DNA of 64,000 nucleotides, taken from Halocaridina rubra. Its lineage: Eukaryota; Arthropoda; Malacostraca; Decapoda; Atyidae. The notes below the pieces were generated by a model. The model did no database searches. It was not told the DNA's origin and worked only from the letters and a program-made list of their open reading frames with translations. The stretch lies in the NCBI GenBank assembly GCA_037179515.1, contig JAXCGZ010000053.1, positions 106,001-170,000 on the forward strand. Reading direction: 5' to 3'. The number at the start of each line of letters is the position of its first letter. Positions within the stretch are counted from its first letter, which is position 1. Positions 31,722 through 42,785 of this stretch are shown piece by piece. The translations under genes were made by a program, and so were the position numbers.

Positions 31722-33603
31722 TGTTAGATGCCTTATTAATTAATTTAGTAACTTAACTGTTATTTTCTAACTAAAAAAAATTAATTCCCACTTCTTGACT
31801 TTCGCAGATTATGATTATTTGCAATTTATATTTTAGCTTATAGCTAATTTTAAATATACCTTATTTACTCTTCTTGTACGTGTAGAAGTATAGCCCCGAT
31901 ATAAAGGCTGCTCCTATTTTCCGTCTGCTACGAGCCAAGAACATTCTGGAGATTGTTTACCAGTAACCTAACTTTTCATTATTATTCTCGTTTTATTTTA
32001 TTTGCTTCCACTTGTTGCACCTAAAAATACTGTCTCTCCCTTGCATCTCTGCTATAATTGCCTGCCAGGGACCACCACTAAAATAGTCCTTAAATTATAT
32101 CAGAGCCAGTTACTGCTCTAGAAAATGCATCCTACAGATGAACTCACCAGGAGGGACAATGAGACGCCCTCCTTAGGCGCTCAAACTTCGAAGAGGCAAC
32201 ATCTCGCCTGAGCAGTCTAAGTTTATTTCAAACCTTATTTACGTGGCATCTTTACAGGAATTCATCTAGCACAACAAGGTGAGGGATAGTGCATGGTAAA
32301 GCTCGTGGGTCAAGCAATTTGGTTTATTTTCGAGAATTAGTTACATTCGTTACTGGCTAAATCTTACGAATTTTATTCTCAGATTCCATTCCCGTACAAA
32401 CGAAATTTTGTGGATTACCAAACTGGAATCTCACTTGCCAAAGTTAATTCCTTAACCTGTAAATTACAGCTGATATACATTGCTAAGAAGTTTCTTTTCA
32501 TTGAATGTGATAAACGAAAATCTCATCCTCTGAAGACTGGTTATGAGCCCGTAAAAATCTATCTCTTTTCCTAATAAATTCTAATTTCATTTCACCTCTT
32601 TCTATCATCGTAAATAAAGTGTTTTACATAAAAAACTCGTCAATAAAGCTATTTGCTATACAAATTGCAAATAATTAATCATTTAGCTAAAGTGTTTTAT
32701 GCTATATACTGCAAATAATTAAAAGGTAATTTTACCCTGTTGGCTTTGCAAATATTTCCTGTTAACCACAATTTAATGAATGCATACTGTATTTATCTTG
32801 CTAATTCTTCATATGTTGGGGATAAAGTGTTTTGAGTTATAAGTTGCAAATACCTCAAAAGGTGGTTTTGCACCCTTTTTTTTTCATTGCAAAGTTCTTG
32901 ATAACCAAAAGTGAATGAATACTGTATTTATCTCGTAGATTCTTCCTTTATCCTAAATAGGGTGTTTTACCATATTAATTGCAAATCAGTAATAAGCATT
33001 GCAACTTTTGTGGTTGCCCACAATTTAAGGAATACATACAGTACTGTATTTGTCTTGCTTATTCTTCATTTATTGTGAATATATTGTTTTCCTTTAAAAC
33101 CAGTAAAGAATTAATGGTTTTGTATGCTATTTTGGTAGCATAAATATTTCTGGTTAGCTGTGAATAACCAATATATTTTCATCCAGTAGAATGACATTGG
33201 AAACTCATTATATGTGTGCGCATGCTTTCAGTTTCCCATTATAAACAGTGTGTCATTTCTGTTTCTGAAATTGCAGTGTCCTGTATTCTACTCTGCCTGT
33301 GTGACAGAGGTAATCATCGAGTTGAGGCCAAAGTCTTGGCATACGTCCGTGGTGCCGGGAAACGAAATCGTGCTCACCACCTCCGGGATTCGAGGCAGCA
33401 TTTCATAAAATTTAATTAGAAAATTCAATTCTTTTAATGTCATTGCATTTCCAAAATTAAAAGAAAGTTGAATTCTGAGTTTCATTTAACCGACTAATGG
33501 TAATAGAGATTGGGTGTTCAAGTACAAATATCTGTCCTGTCTGTTTGTGAGCTTTTAACCGAGCTCGGTACTTTGAGTCCCTAGTAAAACAGAATCTTAA
33601 CAA
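31722..33603. other. Unclassified 1.9-kb insertion inside copia RNase H
   Basis: Copia RNase H coding stops on one side near 31,716 and resumes near 33,640 on the other, so the DNA between is an insertion. The ends read TGTTAGATG... and ...TCTTAACA, a short TGTTA/TAACA inverted pair like LTR termini, but no target duplication is convincing. A TATAAAG lies at 31,900-31,906. 'tatcagagccag' near 32,100 resembles a tRNA-type primer site, and a short frame starts at about 32,126. The right part has a plausible splice-acceptor-like tract before 33,276 and two overlapping 64-67-codon plus-strand ORFs (33,214-33,419), unassigned. It could be a remnant of another LTR element. Confidence 0.45.
32612..33090. 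repeat. Diverged ~120-135-bp tandem repeat in the insertion
   Basis: Recurring blocks are 'aaagtgtttta', then 'ttgcaaat', then 'gaatgcatactgtatttatc' and 'gattcttc'. They occur around 32,616 and 32,689, 32,824, about 32,957 and about 33,075. Units are strongly diverged and AT-rich, with three to four copies. I see no coding. Confidence 0.6.
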
Positions 33604-33639
33604 CACTCTACCATCCTAACCCCCAACACAACCAAACAG

Positions 33640-33860
33640 CTTTTTGGGTTGCACCAGCTAGAGCCATATACTCTGCTTCTGCAGTTGAAAGAGCTACACA
33701 TCTTTGTTTTTACTACTCCAACTTACAACACCATTACTCAAATGAATTGAATAACCTTAAGTCGACTTACATTCTTTAGAATCACCTGCCCAGTCAACAT
33801 CAGAATACCCAATAAAATTTTTAGATCCATCATTTTTGTAAAGAACATCAAAATTCTCTG
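33640..33860 (-). pseudogene. Copia RNase H, N-terminal half
   Basis: The minus strand codes F-I-G-Y-S-D-V-D-W-A-G-D-S-K-E-C in frame 33,757-33,987, then a frame change, then G-Y-S-I-H and E-Y-M-A-L-A-G-A-T-Q-K-A-V-W (about 33,640-33,700). Y-S-D-V-D-W-A-G-D is the copia RNase H signature (usually Y-x-D-A-D-W-A-G-D) with the first catalytic Asp present. Confidence 0.88.
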
Positions 33861-34860
33861 TACCTTTAAGATATCTCATTATGCATTTAACTGCTTTCCA
33901 ATGCTGAATGGTTGGTTTGGAACAATACCTGGAATCACTACTCACAGCATATGTAATATCAGGCTTTGTTGTTACAGATAAGTACAATAAACTACCAACT
34001 GCTGACTAATATTGCTCTTGATTAAATAATGTACAATTTTAGTAGCTTTACATCATTTTTTATTTGGGTCAACAGGTGTTTCCACTGGCTTTGCATTTTT
34101 CATACCAAATTTTTTCAATACATTCTCAATGTAAAAAGGTTGACCTAACCACACTTGACCTTTTAAGTTATCCTGATCAACTTTTACTCCTAAAAAAATA
34201 TTTAGGTTCACCGAGATCTTTCAATTTATACTGTAACGCTAGAGACTTTTAATTTTCTTCATCATTCTATCAGACTTACATGCTAAAATTATATCATCAA
34301 TGTAGACTGCAATGATGAACAGCTCTCCTTCTGAATTAATATAAATACAAGGATCAGCTGATGTTTGGACAAAAACTAGGTTTTTCAAAAAATCATCTAA
34401 AGAATTGTTCCAACACCTTGGAGACTGCTTTAATCCATAAATACTTTTCTTGAGTTTACTTACAAATTTTTCTCTTAACTTTCTCTACAAGCCCATCTGG
34501 TTGTTTCATATAAACTTCCTCAGCATTTAAAAATGCTGAGGTCACATCCATATGATGTAGTTTCAAACCTTTCTGAACTGCTAAGGCTAGAACTGTATGG
34601 ATAGACTCAAACCTGACCACAGGACAGAATGTTTCATCATAATCTACACCAAGTATTTGTAAACAATCTTGAGCAACGAGATGAGCCTTGTAACGTTCAA
34701 TGGGACCATCACCTGCTATTTTTCTTTTAAATACCCATTTACTATTAAGTGTTTTCTACCTTCAGGGAGTTCAACCAAATCATATAAATCATTTTCATAA
34801 ATTGAATTCATTTCATGCTTCATAGCATTCATTCAACAGTTTCCATCAGCACCCATTAAT
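33860..34860 (-). pseudogene. Copia reverse transcriptase, degraded
   Basis: Visible pieces are V-Y-I-D-D-I-I-L-A near 34,290-34,310 (the catalytic Y-x-D-D box is intact) and T-K-P-D-I-T-Y-A-V and Y-L-K-G-T-E-N at 33,850-33,987. In between, translated fragments match copia RT such as G-L-K-Q-S-P-R-C-W-N near 34,400. Frames shift many times, and no ORF longer than about 80 codons remains. RT would normally copy the element RNA inside virus-like particles. Confidence 0.85.
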
Positions 34861-34862
34861 GC

Positions 34863-36090
34863 TTATTTAACAGAAGTAGGTTCAGATGCTCTGCAAGTTG
34901 CAGCTGAAACCCACTCACCATACATATTTGGTGCTTGTTTCTCCCTTATTGAACGCCTTACTTCAGCATCAGGCTGTTCATACTCTTCATCATTATTTTC
35001 CAAAAAAACTACTTCTCTCATCTGGATGAAGTATCTCAATGGTTGGAGTTTCATTTTTAACCTCAACTTCCTCCGTCTCAACTCCACATTGTTCCTCATT
35101 GAATATTACATCTCGGCTGCATAGTATAATCCCCTTTTGTAAATCATATAACCTATATCCTTTTACATCAGTACCATACCTTAAGAAAATGCATTTCATA
35201 GACTTTGAATCTAATTTTCTTCTTTCATCTTTAGGAACATGAGCATAACAAACACACCTAAAAATCTTTAAATGCTCAACATTTGGTGTTTTACCTGTAA
35301 ATGCTTGTTAGGGAATGATACCCTTAAGTGCTCCGGCAGGACTTTTATTCTATAAATAACAAACAGTTGATAATACCTCTGCCCAAAATTTATGAAGCAA
35401 CTTTGAATCTATCAACATAGCCCTAACTTGTTTTACAGGAGTCCTGTTCATCCTTTCACTCACCCCATTTTGTTCTGGAGTTTTTGGAATAGTATACTCA
35501 TGTCTAATACCTTCATCTTTCATATATTTCTCAAATTCATTAGATTTATACTCGCCTCCATTATCTGCATAGTGTTTTAATTTTCCTACCTATCTGGTTT
35601 TCTATATAATTTTTCCATTCTCTGAATTTATAAAAAACTTCATATTTACCTTTAAGTACATACACCCATACATAACGAGTCGCATCATCTATGAATGTAA
35701 GAAATGTATTCACCATTACCTAAAGATTTTGCATTCATTTTCCCACATATATTGCTATGAATTAAATCAAGAGATTCTCTGACAAGCTTTTCATTTTTAC
35801 AAGGGAAAGTTTTCTTATTTTTTCCTTTTACACAAGGTTTACAAAATTTCTAGTTCTCTATCTACATCAAAATTCAAGCCCTCTACAAGATCATTTTTTA
35901 CCAAAAACTTTAAATTCTCAACACCTAAATGGCAATACCTCCTATGCCAAATATTTTCATTTCCTTTTCTTTTACATACAGCATTTACTTTTTGTTCATA
36001 ATGAATAGATCTTAAATAATACAAACCATCTTTCCTTTCAGCTACAGCAATTAGGTTTTCATTGGTATAAAAAATCTTAAACTCATCACC
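34863..36090 (-). pseudogene. Copia integrase, degraded
   Basis: Coding pieces run from the GAG-pre-integrase region (35,839-36,111: W-H-R-R-Y-C-H-L-G, with the zinc-binding His pair) through C-K-P-C-V-K-G-K (about 35,830) and S-L-D-L-I-H-S-N-I-C-G (about 35,760). The core follows (D-D-A-T-R-Y-V-W-V-Y near 35,660-35,690), then the C-terminal domain at 34,993-35,199 (K-C-I-F-L-R-Y-G, K-G-Y-R-L-Y-D). The first catalytic Asp of the DDE triad is Asn here (H-S-N-I-C-G, where the family has H-x-D). Several stops and shifts between 35,200 and 35,840. Confidence 0.86.
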
Positions 36091-36400
36091 ATGAAACAGT
36101 AAAACTGACAAGTTTTGTAACTTTACATATACTCAATAAATTATAAGATAATTTGGGTACATATAATACATCAGATAATGTACACTTTTTAAGCTTGCCA
36201 TTTGATAACAACATTTTTAAGGCTACTTTGCCAACACCAACTGCATTTAAAGAATGCCCATCACCTAATGCCACAAAAGTGATTTCCCTATCACTATATT
36301 CTGTAAAGGAATCCTTATTATTTTACACGTGGCATGTGGCTTCAGAATCCACAATCCATGTGTCAACTATGACATCTTCACCACAAGCTGACATAGCATG
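36086..36400 (-). pseudogene. Copia protease region
   Basis: The minus strand gives T-W-I-V-D-S-E-A-T-C-H-V then a stop (about 36,330-36,360), and A-L-G-D-G-H-S-L, V-L-Y-V-P-K-L-S-Y-N-L-L-S downstream (36,086-36,274). In active copia proteases the active site is D-S-G-A-T/S; here Gly has become Glu. V-P-x-L-x-x-N-L-L-S is the conserved end of this region. Confidence 0.85.
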
Positions 36401-36489
36401 GGCTCCAAGCAACCCCACACTTTCATATATAGTTTCAACACTTTGATTTTTCTTTAAAACTAGGCTTAGTAGGCCTAGGATAATTTTTC

Positions 36490-37227
36490 AAAAACCATCA
36501 ATTCTTTTTAATATGCCCTGGTTTACCACAGTTATGACACTTAAAAATATTCTTAGACTTAGATTTCTTGGCACCATAGGCCTTTTCTTACTTGACATTG
36601 ACATTTGAGCTACCACTCTCTTTAGACAAACATTTTCTTTCCTCATGCAGTAACCTTTCAGTCACTGTTTCTAATCCTGGTACTTTAGGACTAGCTTCCA
36701 GTGCTGTGACTAAAACATTATATGAATCTGGTAGGCTAGTTAAAATATAAAGTACTCTATCTTCTTCACTAACAGAATCTCCAATAGCAGATAGTTCATC
36801 AAATATTTCAGTCATAGTTTTTATATGATTCTGTACTGAACTGCCTTCTCTTAACCTTAAAGAAAATAATTTTCTATTCAACTACAAATTATTAGACCAT
36901 GTTTTCTTCTGGAACTGGTTACAAAGGTTTTTTTTTCAAACTTTTGGGGATCTTTTGGATCACCCATCATATAAAGTAATTTGTGTTAATGGCTAATACA
37001 ATAATAGACAATGCTTTATTTCTCCTAACAACATATTTCCCAAAATTAGTAGTGTCTGATGAATCAGGGACAGTCTCCGTTCCCTCTACCAGGCCCCAAA
37101 CATTTTCTCTAATGAGGGCCAATCTAACCTGTGGTTTCCAGGTAGCATAATTAGTGCCATCCAGAGGCACAATGACACTATTCAAACTGGCCATTTCAAA
37201 AACTAAAGGCACTTGAAGACTTACCAC
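36490..37227 (-). pseudogene. Copia gag with truncated zinc knuckle
   Basis: The N-terminal frame 36,967-37,227 has L-D-G-T-N-Y-A-T-W-K (a conserved start of copia gag). The central frame 36,588-36,881 has L-x-x-L-R-L-R-E-G-S-S-V-Q-N-H and L-Y-I-L-T-S-L-P-D-S-Y (UBN2-type gag). The knuckle at about 36,497-36,541 reads C-H-N-C-G-K-P-G-H-I-K-K-N and then a stop codon where the last Cys of the CCHC box should be. A shift in a T-run near 36,935 separates the first two pieces. Confidence 0.88.
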
Positions 37228-37410
37228 AATTCACTAGGGTAGGCTAGTCATCTGGGTTGCTTTACCATCGGAAGCTAATTGTTAGCCTAGGGTACCGTTG
37301 GTTACCGGTAGGCTAGGAAATCATTCAGAACAGCTTCCACTTAAAACCTCAGATTTTGTCTTCATTTCTTCTTTTCTCGGACATCAACTATGAACCATAT
37401 ACCTGCAGCA

Positions 37411-37425
37411 ACTGGGACCATAACC
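37411..37425 (-). promoter_or_regulatory. Copia primer-binding site (half tRNA-iMet)
   Basis: It directly adjoins the 5' LTR (37,426). The element strand reads GGTTATGGTCCCAGT. That is complementary, with one mismatch, to the anticodon arm of initiator tRNA-Met (CTGGGCCCATAACC), the primer mode known for Drosophila copia, where a half-tRNA is used. Confidence 0.75.
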
Positions 37426-37692
37426 TATTGGGTATAAAACCCATATATTCTATAAATACATAGTAATCCAAGAAAGATATAATGAAATGTCCTTCAGCCC
37501 TTTTTGTTTACTTTATTTTCAAGACGACAAAAAGCAACAACAGAAAATGGAAAATTTTAATCAACATAGCATAACATAAAATGGTAGGATTTTATTTTTA
37601 TTGTAATATGAAAACAATGTCTTCTTGCAGACAATATCAACAAAAGATTAATAATTTTTTATAAAGGATGTATAAATAATATATATTCAACA
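37426..37692 (-). repeat. 5' LTR of copia element
   Basis: 267 bp, starting TGTTGAATAT on the element strand. A TTTATAAAAAA box at about 37,660-37,670 could serve as TATA, and AATAAA occurs further down. It differs from the 3' LTR by many substitutions and a roughly 25-bp length change near 37,565-37,595. Confidence 0.93.
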
Positions 37693-37697
37693 CTTCT

Positions 37698-39940
37698 TGC
37701 ACTTGTACCCATTCTCATTACCTTACATTTTGAAGTATTGAATTTCATTAGCCACTTTTCTGACCACTCATGCAGACTATTTAGATCTACCTGGAGTTTT
37801 CTACCATTGTTCTTGTTTCTGACTTTCTTCACAATCTTTGCATCTTTTGCAAACATTCATGCATGAATTTACATACTCTGGTAGGTCATTTACATATACA
37901 AGGAACAAAAGTGGCCCTAATACTGAACCCTGTGGAACTCCACTACTAACCCTTCTCCATTCAGACACTGAGTGTCTGTTCCCTTCCTTCTAAATATGTT
38001 TTTTTTTATCCATTTTAAGCTATTTCCACCTATTCTAGTCATTGCTTGCAGCTTCTTAATAAGTCTCCCATGTGGGACAGTGTCAAATGCTTTCTGGAAG
38101 TCTAGGAATATGCAATCTGCCCAGCCCTCTCTTTCCTGTAAGATTCGACTTACCTCATCATAAAATTATAATAAGTTTGTTACTGTTGACCTACCTTCTC
38201 TAAAGCCATGTTGTCTCACTGACAAAAAGTTGAAGGATTCCAAGTGAAGACAGATATGTTTCCTTAGTAGTCTCTCCATAACTTTTCAAACTATGCTGGT
38301 CAAGGAAACAGGTCTATAGTTTAGAGCCATATCCCTCCTTCCCTTTTTGAAGATAAGTATCACGTTCGTTTGTTTCCTGCATCTTGGAATCTCCCCTGAC
38401 TCCAGCGACTTTTTAAGTATGATACTTAGTGCTGCTGATATTGAATTTGCGTTTTTTAAGTACATGAGGGGATATATCATCAGGACCTGTAGCTTTATGG
38501 ACATCTAATTCCATCGGCGCTTTGCATACCTCTGTGGCTGAAAGGATGATGTTCTCTAATACCGGCCCATTAGCTTCTGTCTCTGCAATCTGAGGGGGTG
38601 TGGTATACTGTACTGTAAATACTGACCAAAACTCCTTGTTCAATTCTTTGCAGATCTCTTCATCCGTCTCAGTGATGCTTCCATCCACTCTCTTAAGCTT
38701 TAAAACCTGTTCTTTTACCTTCGGTTTTCCTCTGATAAAGCTGTGGAAAAGTTTGGGATTTTCTTTAGCCTTCCTGGTGATGGCCCTTTCATAGTGTCAC
38801 TCTACCTCTCTTCTTTTACTTAGGTAAACATTTCTTGCTCTTTTATTGGTCTACAAGGCATTTATGTTTTTTCTCCTCCTATACCTTCTCCAGCATTTGT
38901 CTCTCCACTCCTCAGCTCTTTTGCACTCATTATCAAACTATTTTTCTCTGGCATGAATTACACCTACTTTGGTGACAGGTATGCAGTAATCTACTATCTT
39001 CCCATATTTTTCACAAAAGATGTCGTACATTTCTTGTACAGATTTGTTGTATAATAACGTCCTCCAGTCAATAAAGGCAAAAAGTTGATTCATTTTGATG
39101 TAATCTCCTTTTGGATAGTTCTACCTTGTGTCCTCAGTGCCTCTACTCTCAGGCAGAACAACTTCAATGATATACTCCATCAACAACACACAGTGGTCAC
39201 TTTCCAATTGGTGGTTCATACTCAATTTTTTCAATATCCAACATGTTCTCTGTGAATACTAGATCAAGTAGCGATGGCTCATCCCCACCCCTGGCTCTCG
39301 TTGGTTCCAGTACATGTTGGTGTAGGAAATTCCCTTGTATGCAATCTAGGAATCTTGCCCCGAATGATTCCTCACCACTGTGTTGGTCAAGATTTATCTA
39401 ATCTATCTCTTTATGATTAAAATCTCCCATAATAAAAATTCTACATTTTCTTTCCTGTGCAATGTTAACAACTGAGTTTATGACTTTAATAGTGCCTGTA
39501 TGACTTTTCTCATAAACTTCTAGTTTGTGTTGGTTCCTGGGTGGGTTATATACAACAGTTATTATAATGCTCTCTGACACTGTATTTATGCGAGCAACAA
39601 GATATTCCTTGAACTCACTTTCTATAGCAAAGTTTATTTCTTCAACCTGAATCCTTTCACTTATGAGCAGTGCTATCCTTCCACCAATCCTCTCGGAACT
39701 TTCAACCCTTAATATTCTGAAGCCCTTAGGAAAAACTGTGACACTGTTTATATCCTCACTCAGCTTAGTCTCTGTAACAGCTACTATATATGCCTTACTG
39801 TTGTGAATCCTATCTTTTAATTCTACTGCTTTACCAGCTAATCCATCAGCATTTATGTATAACAATCTTAATGAGGCCCCATCCCCTGATCTTCTATCAT
39901 TATCTTCTTTATCTCCCCTTTGTCTGGAAGAACTCTGAAA
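37698..39940 (-). pseudogene. ORF2 pseudogene of copy 16, upstream part
   Basis: The endonuclease is best kept at 39,398-39,865 (155 codons: V-T-E-T-K-L-S-E, V-Y-N-P-P, I-F-I-M-G-D-F-N-H-K), with no T-run shift at the 39,440 position that breaks other copies. Linker and RT pieces lie at 38,413-38,688, 38,286-38,504 and 37,659-37,856. The catalytic Asp pair is reduced (M-F-A-K-D-A near 37,845). Numerous stops. Confidence 0.85.
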
Positions 39941-40968
39941 TGAAAATTTTTCTTCTTTTCCTCATTTAACCTTCAAGCCTCTTGCAACAAGTTTTTGATC
40001 CTTTCCATCCCTTCCTGTTTTCTGCATCATGTAATAAGCACTTTTTTTAATTCTTGAAGTCTTTTAGACTTTTTTCCTCATCAGTATTTCTCTACCTATG
40101 TCCCCTCTCTCAGAGGTTACTTTTGTTGGTCTCTGATCCCTCCTTAGTATATTTACCTAGTTGGTGAATGTTTACAATATCCTCAGGACCACAAAATACT
40201 CCAAGCTTTTCTTATTTTGTCTAGAACCGTAGCTTAATTTTCTTCAAGTCTCCCCTGCCATGTTGGCTCCTGGGATTCGCTCATGCCTGAGATTACCACT
40301 GTTTTCTCTTTATCGAGTGCCTGTTTAATCAGTAGATTTGCCCTTTCTATCACTACGTCTTTCATTTTTTCTATTACTGTCTCTTTATAGTCAATTATTT
40401 GTATGTTTTCCAGTGCCACCATCTTCACAGCCTCTTTTACTGCCACATTCCCCTTTAATGCATCAGCAAAGGAAGTTTTCATGGCATCATGTTCCATATT
40501 CAGATCCTGAAAGTCTTTTCTAAACTGTTCAATGTTTTCCCTAATCTGGACATTCCAAGCTGCAATCTCGTCTTTCTCAGAAAAGAGCAGTGAACTAACA
40601 TTTAATTAATTTAGGTTGTCATTCAGCTGTTTGTTGTTATCTTCTTGTTTAGAAATTCTGGTTTCTAATTCACTCTTTTCCCCTTCCAGCTTCTTTATTC
40701 GTTTTTCTAGTTCTTTTCTCTCTTGCCCTTGTGCTTTATTTGCTTCCTCCAAAAATCTTATTTCCTCTCTGAGTGTTTCATTCTCTTTTATTTCTCTATC
40801 CATATTCCGAATTTTATCATATAGGTTTGCAACTATTGTCTCTAATTCCTTGAATTTCTATTTTGATCTCTTAACAGCCATTCCTCCTCCTGCTACATCC
40901 CCTGGAGATTCTCTATCACCCCTCCCCCAACCATTGGATGAGGGGGTAAGGGACAAAGATGGCCTCAT
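39890..40968 (-). pseudogene. ORF1 pseudogene of copy 16
   Basis: Start at the AUG of M-R-P-S-L-S-L-T-P (about 40,966). The N-terminus has an extra Gly/Asp-rich stretch (40,880-40,930) absent in copies 11 and 13. A coiled-coil piece lies at 40,606-40,803, a central part at 40,234-40,497 (V-V-I-S-G-M-S-E-S) and the RNA-binding end in broken frames to 39,890. Confidence 0.83.
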
Positions 40969-41856
40969 TTTGATGTTTTCCCTTTCATAGAATATAGAGA
41001 GAAGAAAAAATAAGAGAGAAAAGTATCTATTTAAGCTTAACACAGAATTTCTATATCTTCATATGAGTACTATTTAATTACTCAATTCATCCCTTTTCTG
41101 GTAACACCTATCCTAACTTAAAATTTGACTTTGGTAATTTGAGAAGAAATAAAATGCAAAACAAAAGTCTGCTTGAAGGAAAATTCGAATTTGTCCCTGA
41201 AGAGACACCCACCTGTCTCTGCTATATATTCTTCTTAACTGATAAACTGGTCATTTCAGAAGAAGAAAAAAAAATATTAATCACTTGCTAAGTAAGGTAT
41301 GTTATCACAGGATCAGACTTTAAATCTAACTCAATTTATACAAAATGAAAAATAATAAAAGAGAACAAAGCAAAAAAAAAAAAAAAAAAAAAACATATGA
41401 CAGCTGTGCTACTTGGCAACTTAAGTCAGTACTGTTGACAGGTGTATTTTTCATATTAAATTAAACATTCAATTATTTCGTGTATCACACTAACTATCAA
41501 GTTAATATAAATGTGAAGGATATTGATTTTAACAATATATGGAACAACAGGATCAGATAAACGGCTGTAAGAGCTCTCCCCAATTTACAAAAAAAAATTC
41601 GGTAATGTGATGTGATGGTTCACCTCTGGCAACTCTTCTAAACTTCCTCCAAGGCAGGACAGGACCTTCTTTTCTTTCCCCTCTCAAAAGTGTTCTCATT
41701 TTTTTTTCTTTAATATTTTGGACAGTCTCGTTAACTACAAATATAATTTTCTTACTCACAATACTCTGCAGAATCTCTTATTCAGGGAAATTTTGTTTAA
41801 GTTTTATACTTTAGTCCTGGTCACTCAAAAACACAAGGAAAAATTCTAGAGATACA
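40969..41856 (-). promoter_or_regulatory. 5' leader of copy 16
   Basis: The non-coding leader is diverged but alignable with 24,511-25,378 (for example 'acagctgtgctacttggcaactta', 'caattatttcgtgtatca'). It contains a 22-bp poly(A) at 41,372-41,393. Small ORFs here (41,553-41,759) look like chance. Confidence 0.55.
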
Positions 41857-42049
41857 AGAAGCACGTGAATATATATGAGTGTGTGTGTATATGGCTATGT
41901 AAGGAAATTGAAAGAAAGAGATCCTTAGTACTGTCAAGTTTATTACTTACCTTCAGAGGAATCTGAGTTGTACAATGAATGAGGTGATATATATACATAC
42001 AAAATAAAGGAGAAAAAAGGGAATTAGCAACCCATCATCGGAAGTTGAG
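41857..42049. other. Unassigned DNA between CR1-like and Penelope remnant
   Basis: A short (TG)n/(TA)n patch at about 41,875-41,895, then non-coding sequence. On the minus strand CTGAAG|GTAAGTAATAA (about 41,945-41,960) looks like a splice donor, but no exon supports it. It may belong to the Penelope-like remnant that follows. Confidence 0.3.
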
Positions 42050-42288
42050 AAAGCCATACCGCTTTGTTCAAGTATTACGCTGATTGCAATCACCATACTG
42101 ACTGGAACAATGCCTTTATATTAGTAAGAATTAATGGTATTATTGCTAGAAACAACTTGGAATCTGCAATAATTAACTTAACCGAGCACCAAAATATTAA
42201 CTTAAGTCATGGTTTATTTGTAATTGATCCCATATTATCAAGTATGCTTTATTCAAGTTTGAAAAATGTAATTTTGGAAATAACATAA
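42050..42288 (+). pseudogene. Penelope-like element, GIY-YIG C-terminal remnant
   Basis: The frame 42,064-42,288 translates to F-K-Y-Y-A-D-C-N-H-H-T-D-W-N-N-A, then R-N-N-L-E-S-A-I-I and N-L-S-H-G-L-F-V-I-D-P. The H-x-x-D-W-x-N-A, L-E-S and N-x-S-x-G-x-x-x-x-D-P spacing is typical of the end of Penelope-like proteins, whose GIY-YIG endonuclease uses that Glu. An upstream in-frame stop at 42,046 cuts it, and the RT part is absent. Recognition is by motif only. Confidence 0.6.
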
Positions 42289-42605
42289 CTTCTTTTTATC
42301 TTATTAATTTCTTTATATCCATAAATGATTTATTCTTACTTAATAGAAAAATTGTTATTAAGTATTTCTTTTCTTTTAGTATTACTATTATTTTACCATT
42401 ATTTTTTGTCATTTCATAATTAATATATTATTAGCTTTATAATAATATTATTAATGGTATTTCTGATATTATCGTTTTATTTTTTCAGATTTTTCGTGAT
42501 TACTGTTTATATCATTATTTTTCTTATTGTTGTACTGTTGTTATTATTTCTATAGTTATTAATATTTTATTTTTGGTTAGTATTATTTCTATAGTTATTA
42601 TATTT
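42289..42605. other. AT-rich spacer, no gene seen
   Basis: About 320 bp of T- and A-rich low-complexity sequence (imperfect ATT/TTA repeats). It may include the 3' end of the Penelope remnant. No coding or structured element is visible. Confidence 0.5.
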
Positions 42606-42785
42606 ATTATAATGGCGGGCACAGCATCAAAGAATAGCCCCAACGTATTCCCTGTTTGTAAGAGGCGACTAAAAGTGGACGGGGCGAGGGGACTGGAAAT
42701 TCCCCCCTTTGTATTAACCTCCTGCGAGACGTCAAAGAAGAAGGGGAGTAGAGGGGAGAATAACTTCCCCCCAAACTCTACTTTT

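Larger units (their letters stand above)
31113..37692 (-). mobile_element. Ty1/copia LTR retrotransposon, decayed, 6.58 kb
   Basis: Two LTRs (31,113-31,372 and 37,426-37,692) bound the element. The 5-bp CTTCT occurs just outside both (31,108-31,112 and 37,693-37,697). On the minus strand the order is 5' LTR, PBS, gag with zinc knuckle, protease, integrase, RT, RNase H, polypurine tract, 3' LTR. Integrase before RT is the copia order. Many stops and frameshifts, plus an internal 1.9-kb insertion, make it inactive. LTR divergence (about 10-15% by eye) says the insertion is old. Confidence 0.95.
37693..41856 (-). mobile_element. CR1-like copy 16, 5' part, right of the copia
   Basis: It continues the copy split at 31,112 through RT, endonuclease, ORF1 and leader, ending at about 41,856 where copies 11 and 13 also end. 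The two parts add to about 4.87 kb, the family full length. It is more diverged than the left cluster, so it predates both the copia insertion and the younger copies. Confidence 0.92.

Noticed and set aside
33214..33419. Two overlapping plus-strand ORFs in the 1.9-kb insertion as a gene
   Set aside because: Only 64-67 codons, in alternative frames, with no recognised domain. Kept only as a note in the insertion entry.
41945..41962. CTGAAG|GTAAGT splice-donor-like site on the minus strand
   Set aside because: No exon, acceptor or protein homology nearby; isolated donor motifs are common by chance.
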